DNA of 64,000 nucleotides from Treponema sp. (GTDB lineage Bacteria > Spirochaetota > Spirochaetia > Treponematales > Treponemataceae): the NCBI GenBank assembly GCA_024695475.1, contig JAILIC010000008.1, positions 1 to 64,000 of the forward strand. Direction: 5' to 3'. The translations under genes and the position numbers were made by a program. The stretch's first letter is position 1, and every line of letters begins with the position of its first letter. Positions 45,817 through 54,566 of the stretch are shown here, one piece after another. The notes under the pieces are model-generated. The model was not told where the DNA came from and made no database searches. It saw only the letters and a list, made by a program, of their open reading frames with translations.

Positions 45817-47484
45817 TTATTGGGTTGATTTCATTGCTCGTTTATGGTCATACATGTGTTTATCTGCATCTTCTTGTGCGTTGATAAAGTCTTCTGTTGT
45901 CCTTGGGGTAAACAGGGAGTAGCCATAAGCGACGGTAAAGCGTAGTGAAGTTTCTCTCTGATTTTTAACCAATGAGTCAAAGCGTGCAAGCATTTTTTTT
46001 ACTTTATCTTCTTTTGTGTTGCGGCAGAGGCAGATAAACTCATCTCCACCGATGCGGTATATATTACCGTAGTCCATAAAAGCCGTTTTGAGACATGAAC
46101 TGAAAGTAGAAATTACTTTATCACCAGTGAGATGTCCATATGTGTCATTTAAGTCTTTGAGATTGTTCATGTCAAATAAAATAAGACAAGCTGTTTCTTT
46201 GTTGTTTGGGATTGGGGTAAATTGCTCAATAAGTGAAAACCATGCTGTCTTACTGTTTACACCTGTTGCAAAATCAATGAGTGCTAAGTGTTGATAGAGT
46301 TGTGCTTCTTTTATGGCATCAAATTTCTGGATTGTTTTTTGATATATAATAATACTAAGCGAAGAAAACATCGGTATGAGACATGTCGTCATGAGAAGAT
46401 CTGTGTTTTTATGACGTAAGTGACCTACAATAATTGCCATAAATAAGAATATGCTCGCACCCATTCCAATGATAAATAAAATACCAAAAACGTTGTTTTT
46501 GAAGTTTGTCGTTTTTATGATGATGATAAAAACGGCAATAAGGGTACATAACAGTAATAAGTGGGTGATGAATATTGTCGATGTCAGTTGTAAAGTACCG
46601 GTGAGCTGTAATGCTGTTTGTATGATACAAGTTGTGATATCTGCCCAGAATAAAAGAGAGAGAATGATATGTCTTTTTTTATTCATTAAGTTTTGGATAA
46701 ATAAAAAAGAGGTGAGCAATATAATCTGTTGTATAGGGTATTCTAAAATCCAATGTATTGCAGAATTACCGATGAATAGTTGTAAAATTCTTGATTCTTC
46801 TAATTGCCATAGTCCTACCAGTATTGTGATGAAAGAGAGATAGGAAAGCTCGGTATTTTTTTCGACATATGAGATGAATAAGGTGCTGATACAAAATAAG
46901 AATAATCCGCTGATTAATAATATAAATCCCAAGATGAGTTTTGCGCTGCGTTCTCGTACTATCGTGTATATTATGTTTGTTTTGTTACTTGTGATGACGG
47001 TATAAAAAGTAACGCTATCTTGTGATAAAAGTGGTGATTCCTTAATTTGTAATTCTCCATTACGTATGACAGGAATCCTGACTATATGATAGAGTGCTCT
47101 AAAACTTTTAAGCCAGGGTATGAGTTTAGGCATTGTGTATCGGTATATTGTGGTACCGTTAATAGTGATCTCTATGTTTTGATGGTGTGAATAAAAACTG
47201 ATATATTGAAAATAGTCAGCTGCTGTGGTTATTCTTCGATAGATACTTGCAGATCCAGTTTGATCTACAGGTAGTGATATGGGTAATGATTGTATGGATA
47301 CTTGTTTGCCTGTGGCATCATAATAGTACCAGCCTGTATTTACGATATCTGCAGTTTCTTTTATAAGCGAAACACTTTTTGCTCTGTTAGTTTTTATGAG
47401 GACAAATAAGGAGATACCGAATAAAATAGTATAGAGGATGGTAAATATGATGCTTCTGTTTTTAAATGAAGTGTCCTCTCTCAT
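45817..47484 (-). CDS. membrane diguanylate cyclase (7TMR-DISM-like, GGDEF)
   Basis: A 555-residue protein: TM1, an extracytoplasmic beta-rich region of about 140 residues, seven or so membrane segments (7TMR-DISM-like layout), and a C-terminal GGDEF domain. The active-site motif IYRIGGDEFICL and the metal-binding FDMNNLKDLNDTYGHLTGD are intact, so it should make cyclic di-GMP. The inhibitory RxxD site expected five residues before GGDEF is absent (FMDYGNIYR). A TATAAT box lies about 15 bases before the ATG. Confidence 0.9.
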   Translation of the reverse strand: MREDTSFKNRSIIFTILYTILFGISLFVLIKTNRAKSVSLIKETADIVNTGWYYYDATGKQVSIQSLPISLPVDQTGSASIYRRITTAADYFQYISFYSHHQNIEITINGTTIYRYTMPKLIPWLKSFRALYHIVRIPVIRNGELQIKESPLLSQDSVTFYTVITSNKTNIIYTIVRERSAKLILGFILLISGLFLFCISTLFISYVEKNTELSYLSFITILVGLWQLEESRILQLFIGNSAIHWILEYPIQQIILLTSFLFIQNLMNKKRHIILSLLFWADITTCIIQTALQLTGTLQLTSTIFITHLLLLCTLIAVFIIIIKTTNFKNNVFGILFIIGMGASIFLFMAIIVGHLRHKNTDLLMTTCLIPMFSSLSIIIYQKTIQKFDAIKEAQLYQHLALIDFATGVNSKTAWFSLIEQFTPIPNNKETACLILFDMNNLKDLNDTYGHLTGDKVISTFSSCLKTAFMDYGNIYRIGGDEFICLCRNTKEDKVKKMLARFDSLVKNQRETSLRFTVAYGYSLFTPRTTEDFINAQEDADKHMYDHKRAMKSTQ

Positions 47485-47591
47485 ATAGTAACCATTCTAA
47501 TTATAACATAATTTTATGTAAACTTAAATAATAAAATATATGTAGTATTTGAATTTATCTAAAAGTAATAGTAGTAAACTGGCAGTGGTAC

Positions 47592-47621
47592 TTGAGTTTT
47601 AAATTTTTATGTGTTTACAAT
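47592..47621 (+). promoter_or_regulatory. promoter of the 47644 HAD gene
   Basis: TTGAGT (47592-47597), 18-base spacer, TACAAT (47616-47621); an AAAGGGGA ribosome-binding site follows before the ATG. Confidence 0.5.
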
Positions 47622-47643
47622 GTAAGTAAAGGGGAAGATTAGT

Positions 47644-48261
47644 ATGATAAAAAATGTAATTTTCGATATTGGTGGTGTGCTTATTGATTTTAGACCTGAA
47701 TATGTTTTAAAAGAGTTACATATTGATTCTCCTCATTATGATCAAATATTGGCGGCAACGGTTTATAACACGGTTGTATGGAATGAGTTTGATCGAGGTG
47801 TGCTGCCTGAATCTGATGTTATTGCTCAAATGCGGGAATGTGTTCCTGATGATTGTAAGACAGATTTTGATCGTTTTATTACCGAAGGACTTCCTATGGT
47901 GGTTAAGCCATATGAGTATGCTGATGGCTGGATAAAAGAATTAAAAGAAAAAGGGTATCACGTCTATTTATTGTCAAATTATCCCAAATCTTTGTTTAAG
48001 ATGCATAGCGAAGCATCTTTTACATTTATTCAGTATGTCGACGGTAAAATTGTATCGGGCTATGAAAAAGTAGTAAAGCCAGATGCTGTAATATATAATT
48101 TGTTGCTTTCGCGATACAATCTTGTTGCAAATGAATGCGTGTTTATTGATGATCGTGAAAAGAATGTTCTTGGCGCAGAAGCTGCGGGTATTCGTGGTAT
48201 ACAGTTTTTAAACTATGACGATGCTCGTCGACGTTTAGACGCTGTGTTATCTAGTACCTGA
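47644..48261 (+). CDS. HAD-superfamily hydrolase (YihX/HAD-IA type)
   Basis: A 205-residue cytoplasmic phosphatase-like protein. Motif I is FDIGGVLIDF, in which the usual second Asp of DxD is Gly; the DxGGV form is normal for the YihX/epoxide-hydrolase-N branch. Motif II is LLSNYP, followed by the conserved Lys (VKPDAVIY) and motif IV FIDDREKNVLGAEAAG. The substrate is probably a small sugar phosphate. Its last 15 bases overlap the end of the convergent HAD gene. Confidence 0.85.
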   Translation: MIKNVIFDIGGVLIDFRPEYVLKELHIDSPHYDQILAATVYNTVVWNEFDRGVLPESDVIAQMRECVPDDCKTDFDRFITEGLPMVVKPYEYADGWIKELKEKGYHVYLLSNYPKSLFKMHSEASFTFIQYVDGKIVSGYEKVVKPDAVIYNLLLSRYNLVANECVFIDDREKNVLGAEAAGIRGIQFLNYDDARRRLDAVLSST

Positions 48262-48903
48262 TAATATGTCGGGGAGCATGTAAACGTCTTTTACCCCTGT
48301 TACTTCGATGGCTCCCATTCCCAGTGCGAGCGGTAGTGCAAGGTCAACATCATATCTATCGCCGACACTGAGACACTCCTCTGGTTGAGCACCTGTTTTT
48401 TCTGCAGCTAGTAAAAATGGTTCTGGAGCAGGTTTTGATACATGACAAACATCGATACCGATTACTGTCGGAATAAGATGGTCTATTCCGATAGCCTTAA
48501 GTGTTTTTGTGGCTGGTAGCACTGGATTATTAGTAACGCAGATAAGTTGATAGCGTTTGCGTAAGGTCTGTACTGTTTTTATTAAACAATCGTCTTTTGA
48601 CAAGAATGCTTCAGGTGTAAATAGCGTGCGTCTCCAGTCGATTGAGGTTTCGATGCTGATGCCAAAGAGCTGCAGCATTGTGTTTGCAAGTGTTAGTATT
48701 TTTCCGCCATGTTGTTTTGACCATTCTTTTTGATAGTTTTCTACTTTTTGCTTTATTTCAGGATATGGCTGATTTGTTAATTGTGCATAATGGCGGAGTT
48801 GTGCCTGTATTAATTCTCTTGCATAGGTATCGTTTGTATAAAGAGTAGAGTCAATGTCAAAAATAATAGTACGAATATGAGACGGTAATCTGTGTATTTT
48901 CAT
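48247..48903 (-). CDS. HAD-superfamily hydrolase, pyrimidine 5'-nucleotidase-like
   Basis: A 218-residue protein with motif I FDIDSTLYTND, motif II VTNNP, motif III Lys (SKPAPEPFLLAA) and motif IV SVGDRYDVDLALPLALG. The DIDxTLY form is typical of YjjG/SDT1-like nucleotidases, but phosphoglycolate-type substrates cannot be excluded. Its start is 8 bases after the sugar-kinase stop, so the two are probably in one operon with prs upstream. Confidence 0.82.
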   Translation of the reverse strand: MKIHRLPSHIRTIIFDIDSTLYTNDTYARELIQAQLRHYAQLTNQPYPEIKQKVENYQKEWSKQHGGKILTLANTMLQLFGISIETSIDWRRTLFTPEAFLSKDDCLIKTVQTLRKRYQLICVTNNPVLPATKTLKAIGIDHLIPTVIGIDVCHVSKPAPEPFLLAAEKTGAQPEECLSVGDRYDVDLALPLALGMGAIEVTGVKDVYMLPDILSGTR

Positions 48904-48911
48904 AGTTATTT

Positions 48912-50129
48912 TTAATTCCTTGGTTTGTAGATTATCTTATATTTTACCATGTTTTCTGCTGCGTGGGTGATACTTTGATAAACTTGTAGTCCAACCCAGC
49001 CGAGTATGGCGTCTCCAATTAATTCTGCATCGTTGCAACTAGTAATACCTAGTGGCTGTGATATCAAATCTGCTTTTAATTGCATCCATTCTTGACTTTT
49101 TGTTTGTCCACCAGTGATAGAAATGACAGGGGCAATAGTTATATGTGCTTCAAGGGCTTTTGCTTGCAGTAATTGTAAGCCTTCTTTCGTTTTTTGTGCT
49201 AACGTCTGTAAGATGCTATAACCGGGACTATGTGTATCCTGGTAGCTGTTTTTGACGAGTTCATCGTATGAAATTGATCGCTGTGTTTCCTGTTCAATGT
49301 GCTGCTTGTATTCTGCAAAATAGACTCCGCTTGCGGGAAGTAAGACGCTTGCATTCCATAAATCAGGAATGATAGATGGAAGCGTACGTATACGAGAATC
49401 TGATAATGGCGTATTAGTGCAGAGGTTGAGTCCCTCGCTGGAGCCAGCTCTGTCGCAGATAGCTCCAGCGTGTAATGTGTTTGTTCCTACGAGGGCAACG
49501 ACAAAATCTGGTGCGCCACTAAAGACGGGTATAGCTTTTGGGAGTCCAAGGGAGTGTGTCGCCTCTGGTGTAGTGAGTCCTATATATTGGGCAGGTGCAA
49601 TGTAAGGCGGTAGCTTTGTTGTAGGAATGTTGTTTTGTTGCAAATCATCTTTTGACCAATAGGCAGGCTTATATCGTATTTCTGGGAGAATGGTTATTGC
49701 CTGCTTTGTTAATGCATATATGACAAATTCGGGACCTGATAATAAAAATGGTGTTGCATTCCATTGCTCTGGAAATAATTCCCGGTATGCGAGGATTCGG
49801 GGCAAAAAAAGCGATGGTGAATGTAAAGCTTGTATTTTATCAGTAATTGCAGCTGGTAAGGTATGATTCCATAAAAGGGTTGTACCGTTTTGAGATACAA
49901 GTGTTGGTCCATTGCCTGATATACAGATTCCTTGTATGGTTGTGCGTAAGTGAACAAAAGACTCTGCAGCTTTATATAAAGCTGAGAGCCATTGTAATGC
50001 AATGGTCTCTGACTTAGCTGTAAAATACTGCTGGGAAAAAGCTTTGACACTACCATCACTAGAAACAAGAGCTGCCTTTAGTGACGATGTACCGATATCA
50101 ACACTTAGAACAGTAGCGTCAAGAGTCAT
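48912..50129 (-). CDS. FGGY-family carbohydrate kinase, short form
   Basis: A 405-residue kinase, shorter than xylulokinase or LsrK (about 480-530). It keeps the N-terminal phosphate-binding loop LSVDIGTSSLKAALV, SGNGPTLV, SGAPDFVVALVGTNT, DRAGSSEGLN and the C-terminal ISITGGQTKSQEWMQLKAD. The shortening lies mostly in the middle insertion region. The substrate is unknown, perhaps a pentulose given the nearby PRPP synthetase. The start is 13 bases after the prs stop. Confidence 0.85.
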   Translation of the reverse strand: MTLDATVLSVDIGTSSLKAALVSSDGSVKAFSQQYFTAKSETIALQWLSALYKAAESFVHLRTTIQGICISGNGPTLVSQNGTTLLWNHTLPAAITDKIQALHSPSLFLPRILAYRELFPEQWNATPFLLSGPEFVIYALTKQAITILPEIRYKPAYWSKDDLQQNNIPTTKLPPYIAPAQYIGLTTPEATHSLGLPKAIPVFSGAPDFVVALVGTNTLHAGAICDRAGSSEGLNLCTNTPLSDSRIRTLPSIIPDLWNASVLLPASGVYFAEYKQHIEQETQRSISYDELVKNSYQDTHSPGYSILQTLAQKTKEGLQLLQAKALEAHITIAPVISITGGQTKSQEWMQLKADLISQPLGITSCNDAELIGDAILGWVGLQVYQSITHAAENMVKYKIIYKPRN

Positions 50130-50142
50130 TGCATTTAAAGTT

Positions 50143-51375
50143 TTATTTTAAAAGCTTTTCTATCAGATCGCGGTTTTCAAGTAAACCACCAACTGATTGG
50201 TCATGATGAATGCGCATAATGACGTTTGCAAACAGACCGCTTACATCTGTACTTATATACCACTCTCTCTTGAGGAGATCTGAGTGATAGACGGCATTTG
50301 TACCGATGATACGATAGAATAATCCCTGTTTGTAAGCTTCATCAAATTGCTCAACAGCATTACCGGTAAAGAATGGCAAACTAATAGCTGCAATAACTTT
50401 TGTAGCTCCCTGTTCTTTGAGGAATCCCATAGCTTTTAGCAAGGTGCCTCCAGTGCCGAGCATATCATCAGCAAGGAATGCTACTTTACCATGAACGTCA
50501 CCGAGTAATTTGATAGACTTAATATTGGTGCTATGTGCATCTTGTGTAACGATAGAATAGTCACGTTCTTTATAGATCATTGCTAGTGGTAATTTAAGAC
50601 CAGCAGCATAGAATTTATTGCGATCGATGGCACCCGTATCTGGTGAAACGACTACTAAGTCTTCTGTTCCATTCTTTAGATCAACGATCTTACCTAGCTC
50701 TCGTATAATTTGATAACTGCCATGAAGGTTTTCAAGGTGGGTAAGGCTAAATGCGTTTTCTATTTCACGAGAATGCAAATCTAATGTTATGATTCGGTTT
50801 ACACCAAGATTTTCATAGATGTGACCGAGCATTCGGGCTGTTAGACCTTCACGTCCTTTCTTTTTATGTTGTCTACTATATGGGTATGCAGGAACAACGA
50901 TAGTAATTCTTTTTGCTCCAGCTTGCTGTACTGCATCAATAGTTACAAGTAAGGACATTACATGATCATTGACAGACAGTGATAATGTATTTTTTCCATC
51001 GTTAAGGGTAAGTGGTTCATGATTTTCTACATCTTGGAAAATATAGATGTCCTTACCTCTGACGGTGTCTTGTAATTCAGTCTTAAATTCACCGTTCATA
51101 AAGTAGGTGAATCGTGCATTTACTTTGAATACTGGCGGACGGAATGCATCGATATCACCTCTCATACATACGTCAGACATGAACAAATCATTGTACAAGT
51201 TCATGTTTTTGATGAGAGAGTTTTTTTCGATTTCATAACGTTTGGAAATAACATCGTTTTTTAGGGTGAAACGATGTTTGTACATGTTTCTTAGATGTGC
51301 GATGACAGCTTCTGCAAAAGACTCACCGCCCGGACAGGCAATAATACCGAGATTAGTCGGTTCTGAATACGGCAT
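50143..51375 (-). CDS. prs: ribose-phosphate pyrophosphokinase, long form
   Basis: This makes PRPP from ribose 5-phosphate and ATP for nucleotide, His and Trp synthesis. Motifs: RITIVVPAYPYSRQHKK (catalytic loop), LDLHSREIENAF, VVVSPDTGAIDRNKFYA and the PRPP-binding loop AFLADDMLGTGGTLLKA. At 410 residues it is about 95 longer than the usual 315, mostly in the N-terminal third (about 50-130). ATG 51375 is chosen for its AGAGGT site seven bases upstream; the frame continues to 51420. It heads the prs-sugar kinase-HAD unit. Confidence 0.9.
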   Translation of the reverse strand: MPYSEPTNLGIIACPGGESFAEAVIAHLRNMYKHRFTLKNDVISKRYEIEKNSLIKNMNLYNDLFMSDVCMRGDIDAFRPPVFKVNARFTYFMNGEFKTELQDTVRGKDIYIFQDVENHEPLTLNDGKNTLSLSVNDHVMSLLVTIDAVQQAGAKRITIVVPAYPYSRQHKKKGREGLTARMLGHIYENLGVNRIITLDLHSREIENAFSLTHLENLHGSYQIIRELGKIVDLKNGTEDLVVVSPDTGAIDRNKFYAAGLKLPLAMIYKERDYSIVTQDAHSTNIKSIKLLGDVHGKVAFLADDMLGTGGTLLKAMGFLKEQGATKVIAAISLPFFTGNAVEQFDEAYKQGLFYRIIGTNAVYHSDLLKREWYISTDVSGLFANVIMRIHHDQSVGGLLENRDLIEKLLK

Positions 51376-51477
51376 GATACAGACCTCTGTTTTAGAATGA
51401 CAGTGCCATAATAGTATCATTTATAAATGGTAAAAGCAAGGCTTTGCAGAATTTGATGTTGTACAGGATGTACGTAT

Positions 51478-51870
51478 TTATACTGCGATACTAAACAGAG
51501 CACCTGCTTCCGGTTGTACACCTGCGAGAGCATAGGGGGCAGATTTTGCTGCCTGTACGGTACTTTCTATTTGAGATTGATAGTTATGGATTAAAGCATC
51601 GGCATATTCATCAGAGATGCCAGTGAGTTTTATTTCTGGTTGTGGTTGCGTCTGGATTTTTGAAAGTCTGTCTATCAAAGTATTGAGTATTTGTATCTTG
51701 CTTATTGAAACGCCTTGTTGTCCGCTTTTTGCAGCTACGCCTGAAATATGGTCAAATTGTGCATAGACAACAGACATCGGTTTTACAGGAACGTATAATT
51801 TACCAGTTGCGTTTGCAGAAACGAAGCTGTTATAGGAATATGCATTTAGTGAACCGAGATTGCTGATCAT
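51478..51870 (-). CDS. small unknown protein
   Basis: A 130-residue protein starting MISNLGSLNAYSYNSFVSAN. No family was recognised. There is no signal peptide or membrane segment. It contains a helical middle (KIQILNTLIDRLSKIQ) and an Ala-rich end. The Ser/Asn-rich start and lack of Cys resemble proteins exported by the flagellar secretion route, but this is weak. It lies between prs and a binding-protein gene, on the same strand. Confidence 0.6.
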   Translation of the reverse strand: MISNLGSLNAYSYNSFVSANATGKLYVPVKPMSVVYAQFDHISGVAAKSGQQGVSISKIQILNTLIDRLSKIQTQPQPEIKLTGISDEYADALIHNYQSQIESTVQAAKSAPYALAGVQPEAGALFSIAV

Positions 51871-51938
51871 ATTACAGCCTCCTGATACTTTATTTTCTAT
51901 CTAGAATATCGGAAGGCCGTAATAAAAGTTTAGAAAAA

Positions 51939-53225
51939 TTAAAAGTTCTGCTTATCCCACTCTGATATACGTTTTGATATGGACGGAATGGATTGTTGGT
52001 CTTCTATGCCTGTGTTGACACTTTCTGATATGTATGGTATGACCGCTTTTTCTTTTAAAAGCTCCCATTGGATAGGCATGGCTGGTAAAGGATAAAGGTA
52101 AGTATCTACAGGCATGTTTGTAAGCAAGGCATTGTAGTAGACAGGAAATATGTGTTCATTTACCCCTTTTAGAGATGAAAAACCACCTGCTATACCAAAA
52201 TCAGTGGTATTAAGATGCATTGACTGAATGTGCTCAAGCATTTGTTTTTGAGCCATTTCTGTAAAAAACCATTTGATGAATGTTTCTGCACCTTTTTTGT
52301 TTTTAGTCCTTCTATATATACCAAGCGTCAGCATCGGATTTGCGATAGGGATCTTATTGTCATTGTGTATCCAGCGAAAATCAATATTGTCTATTTGTTC
52401 TGGAGTAAGGAGGAATAACTCATTGCTCTGCATGTAGTTGAATAAACATCTTCCATTGATGATTTGTTGATACTTTGGGGTATATAAGTATTTAAAAGCA
52501 AAATCTCTTTCATCTGTAGAGGAGGTATTTGTTTCAGTAATCCATTGACGGAGATAGGTTATGCTATTGGAAAGAGCCTCTTCATTCCAATTGAGGACAT
52601 CTTTTTTTTCATGAAAATATGCGCCTTTGAGTATTGTTGATAAAAATAAAAACTGATCATCCCACTCTGGAGCAAAGCCCATTTTTGTATAGAGTCCGTT
52701 TTCATTTTTTTCATTATATGCCTGTCCAAGAGAACGGATTTGATCTAATGAGAGCATATAATTATCTGTGATAAGAGACTCGTTTGTCTGTGAAAAGATA
52801 ATGGCGGGTAGATTAAAACTGACAGGAATGCATTTTATATAGCCATTTTTTTTGCAGGCTTCTAATAGTTGTGGATAAAAGGCATTTTTGTTTATTTCTT
52901 TTGATGAAAATAAGTAGTTAAGAGACTTAAAGTATTTGAGGGTACTTTCAGTTCTCAGAGAATTTCCTACAATAATATCCGGTTGAGATTCATTTTTTAT
53001 AAGAGGAAGCAGTGTTCCTGGGTTTTCTTTATAAAGAACAACAACTTTTACATTGTCTTGTATGGTATTAAAAAACTCTGCATAAGGAACAAAATCTCTA
53101 CTGCTTGACCATACTGTAACAACGGAGTCTATTTTTTTATTGGCACAAGCAGAAAAGATAGTGAGTGTGATTGCTATAAGTGGCAGTTTAATGAGATTGT
53201 GAATATAATTTTTCTGCAGTTTCAT
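51939..53225 (-). CDS. extracellular solute-binding lipoprotein (sugar-type)
   Basis: A lipoprotein of 428 residues with signal peptide and lipobox IFSAC (ending near residue 27). The mature part fits the family 1 extracellular solute-binding fold: VVTVWSSSRDFVPYAEFFN, PDIIVGNSLRTES and GAETFIKWFFTEMAQKQML. No permease or ATPase gene is adjacent, so it is an orphan binding protein that may use a shared transporter or serve in sensing. ATG 53225 is preferred over 53243; even so it overlaps the aminotransferase gene end by 38 bases, so the two are cotranscribed. Confidence 0.82.
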   Translation of the reverse strand: MKLQKNYIHNLIKLPLIAITLTIFSACANKKIDSVVTVWSSSRDFVPYAEFFNTIQDNVKVVVLYKENPGTLLPLIKNESQPDIIVGNSLRTESTLKYFKSLNYLFSSKEINKNAFYPQLLEACKKNGYIKCIPVSFNLPAIIFSQTNESLITDNYMLSLDQIRSLGQAYNEKNENGLYTKMGFAPEWDDQFLFLSTILKGAYFHEKKDVLNWNEEALSNSITYLRQWITETNTSSTDERDFAFKYLYTPKYQQIINGRCLFNYMQSNELFLLTPEQIDNIDFRWIHNDNKIPIANPMLTLGIYRRTKNKKGAETFIKWFFTEMAQKQMLEHIQSMHLNTTDFGIAGGFSSLKGVNEHIFPVYYNALLTNMPVDTYLYPLPAMPIQWELLKEKAVIPYISESVNTGIEDQQSIPSISKRISEWDKQNF

Positions 53226-54489
53226 ATACTGCAGAATATACATCGTTTATTTTGTCTTCATCAAGACTGCTAAATGCAATACGTAATGTTTTTTCATCGA
53301 TAGAGATAGTTCCGATACCTTTTTCGTTTAATAATGTAGTACGCAGTAGTTCTGCGTTTACTCCATTAAGTGACAGGCTCATAAAATATCCAGAGTTAAA
53401 TGGTAACGGGCGTATCACTTTTGATGAGTGTGTATCTACAAAAGCTCGTACAAGTGCATAGCGGCGTTCGAGTACTTTTCTAAAAAATGCTTTCTGATGC
53501 TCGATAGCTGGGTTAATAAATGCTCTTTGCAGCATAGTTTGTGCAGGTGTTGAAGAACATGATACAGATGATCGTATGATACCCATCAATTTTGTTGATA
53601 ATGCTACATACTGTTCTCCTGTCATGCCTTTACAACCGAATGTTATGAATCCACAACGATATCCCCATGCAAAATCTTCTTTTGTAGGGCCGTCGATTTT
53701 GAGAGCAAGTACATTTTCACTGATGTCGGCAAGATATGCAAATAATGACTGCTTTTCAATTGCCTCTTCGTAATTAAGACCGAAATAGGCATCGTCACAG
53801 ACGACAAGCATTTTTGTACCACTATCTGCGGCTCGTTTTATAATTTCACATATTGCAAGAGCTTCATCATGAGTAGGGCTGTATCCTGAAGGATTTTGTG
53901 GAAAGTTTAAAAGTACAGCTACCGTACCTTTCTTTGCCTGCTTTTGTATAGCTTCTTCAAATGACTTCAGGTTAAATCCGTTTTCATTAAATAAGGTAAA
54001 TCTCTTGAGTTCCGCATTTCGTCGGGCTTCAACAATCAATGCGTAGTTATCCCATGAAGGATCGGCGACCAGTAAGGGGTGATCTTTGTCGATGAACATA
54101 TCAGCCATATAGGAGATACCGGCTGTTAGTCCTGGTACAACTACAGGCAGTGAAATATATTTTCGTTCTAGCAATGGATTCTTTAATAGAATTTTATCTT
54201 TCCATGTAGTACGAAGTTCAGGTTGTCCTGCGGTTGGTGCATATGCTACCAACTCCCGAGGAGTGAAACTTGGAGCGGTTTCCTGAATACATGGAAGAAT
54301 TACAGGAGATCCGTTTACCACAGTCATTCCAATTGTTGCATTTGCTGTTTTTCCTAATTTTTTGGCCTCGGCGCTTTGTGCGATAATGCCTTTTGGAAAA
54401 TACATTCTTTTCCCAAGATCGGAAAGAAGTGCATCTGCTACAGTATTTTTTAATACGTTGTTTAATTCTTGTGCTAAAGGGTTTAACAT
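53188..54489 (-). CDS. class I/II PLP-dependent aminotransferase
   Basis: A 433-residue aminotransferase. Motifs: SWDNYALIVEARRN, LLNFPQNPSGYSPTHDEA (substrate/PLP-contact Asn), VVCDDAYFGLNYEE (Asp and Tyr for the PLP ring) and ALKIDGPTKEDFAWGYRCGFI, in which a Lys of the KxDGPTKE segment should form the Schiff base. It contains an unusual N-terminal segment of about 70 residues. The specific amino acid is unknown. ATG 54489 is chosen because a TTGACA promoter leaves no room for the in-frame start at 54528. Confidence 0.88.
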   Translation of the reverse strand: MLNPLAQELNNVLKNTVADALLSDLGKRMYFPKGIIAQSAEAKKLGKTANATIGMTVVNGSPVILPCIQETAPSFTPRELVAYAPTAGQPELRTTWKDKILLKNPLLERKYISLPVVVPGLTAGISYMADMFIDKDHPLLVADPSWDNYALIVEARRNAELKRFTLFNENGFNLKSFEEAIQKQAKKGTVAVLLNFPQNPSGYSPTHDEALAICEIIKRAADSGTKMLVVCDDAYFGLNYEEAIEKQSLFAYLADISENVLALKIDGPTKEDFAWGYRCGFITFGCKGMTGEQYVALSTKLMGIIRSSVSCSSTPAQTMLQRAFINPAIEHQKAFFRKVLERRYALVRAFVDTHSSKVIRPLPFNSGYFMSLSLNGVNAELLRTTLLNEKGIGTISIDEKTLRIAFSSLDEDKINDVYSAVYETAEKLYSQSH

Positions 54490-54499
54490 GATACAGTAA

Positions 54500-54528
54500 A
54501 TTATTAACAAATATATACGTTGTGTCAA
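54500..54528 (-). promoter_or_regulatory. promoter of the aminotransferase gene, leaderless
   Basis: On the minus strand: a perfect TTGACA (54523-54528), 17-base spacer, AATAAT (54500-54505), then 10 bases to the ATG at 54489. No ribosome-binding site. Confidence 0.8.
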
Positions 54529-54566
54529 GCTAATTATGCATAAATATGCATTTTTGAGGTAAGAAG

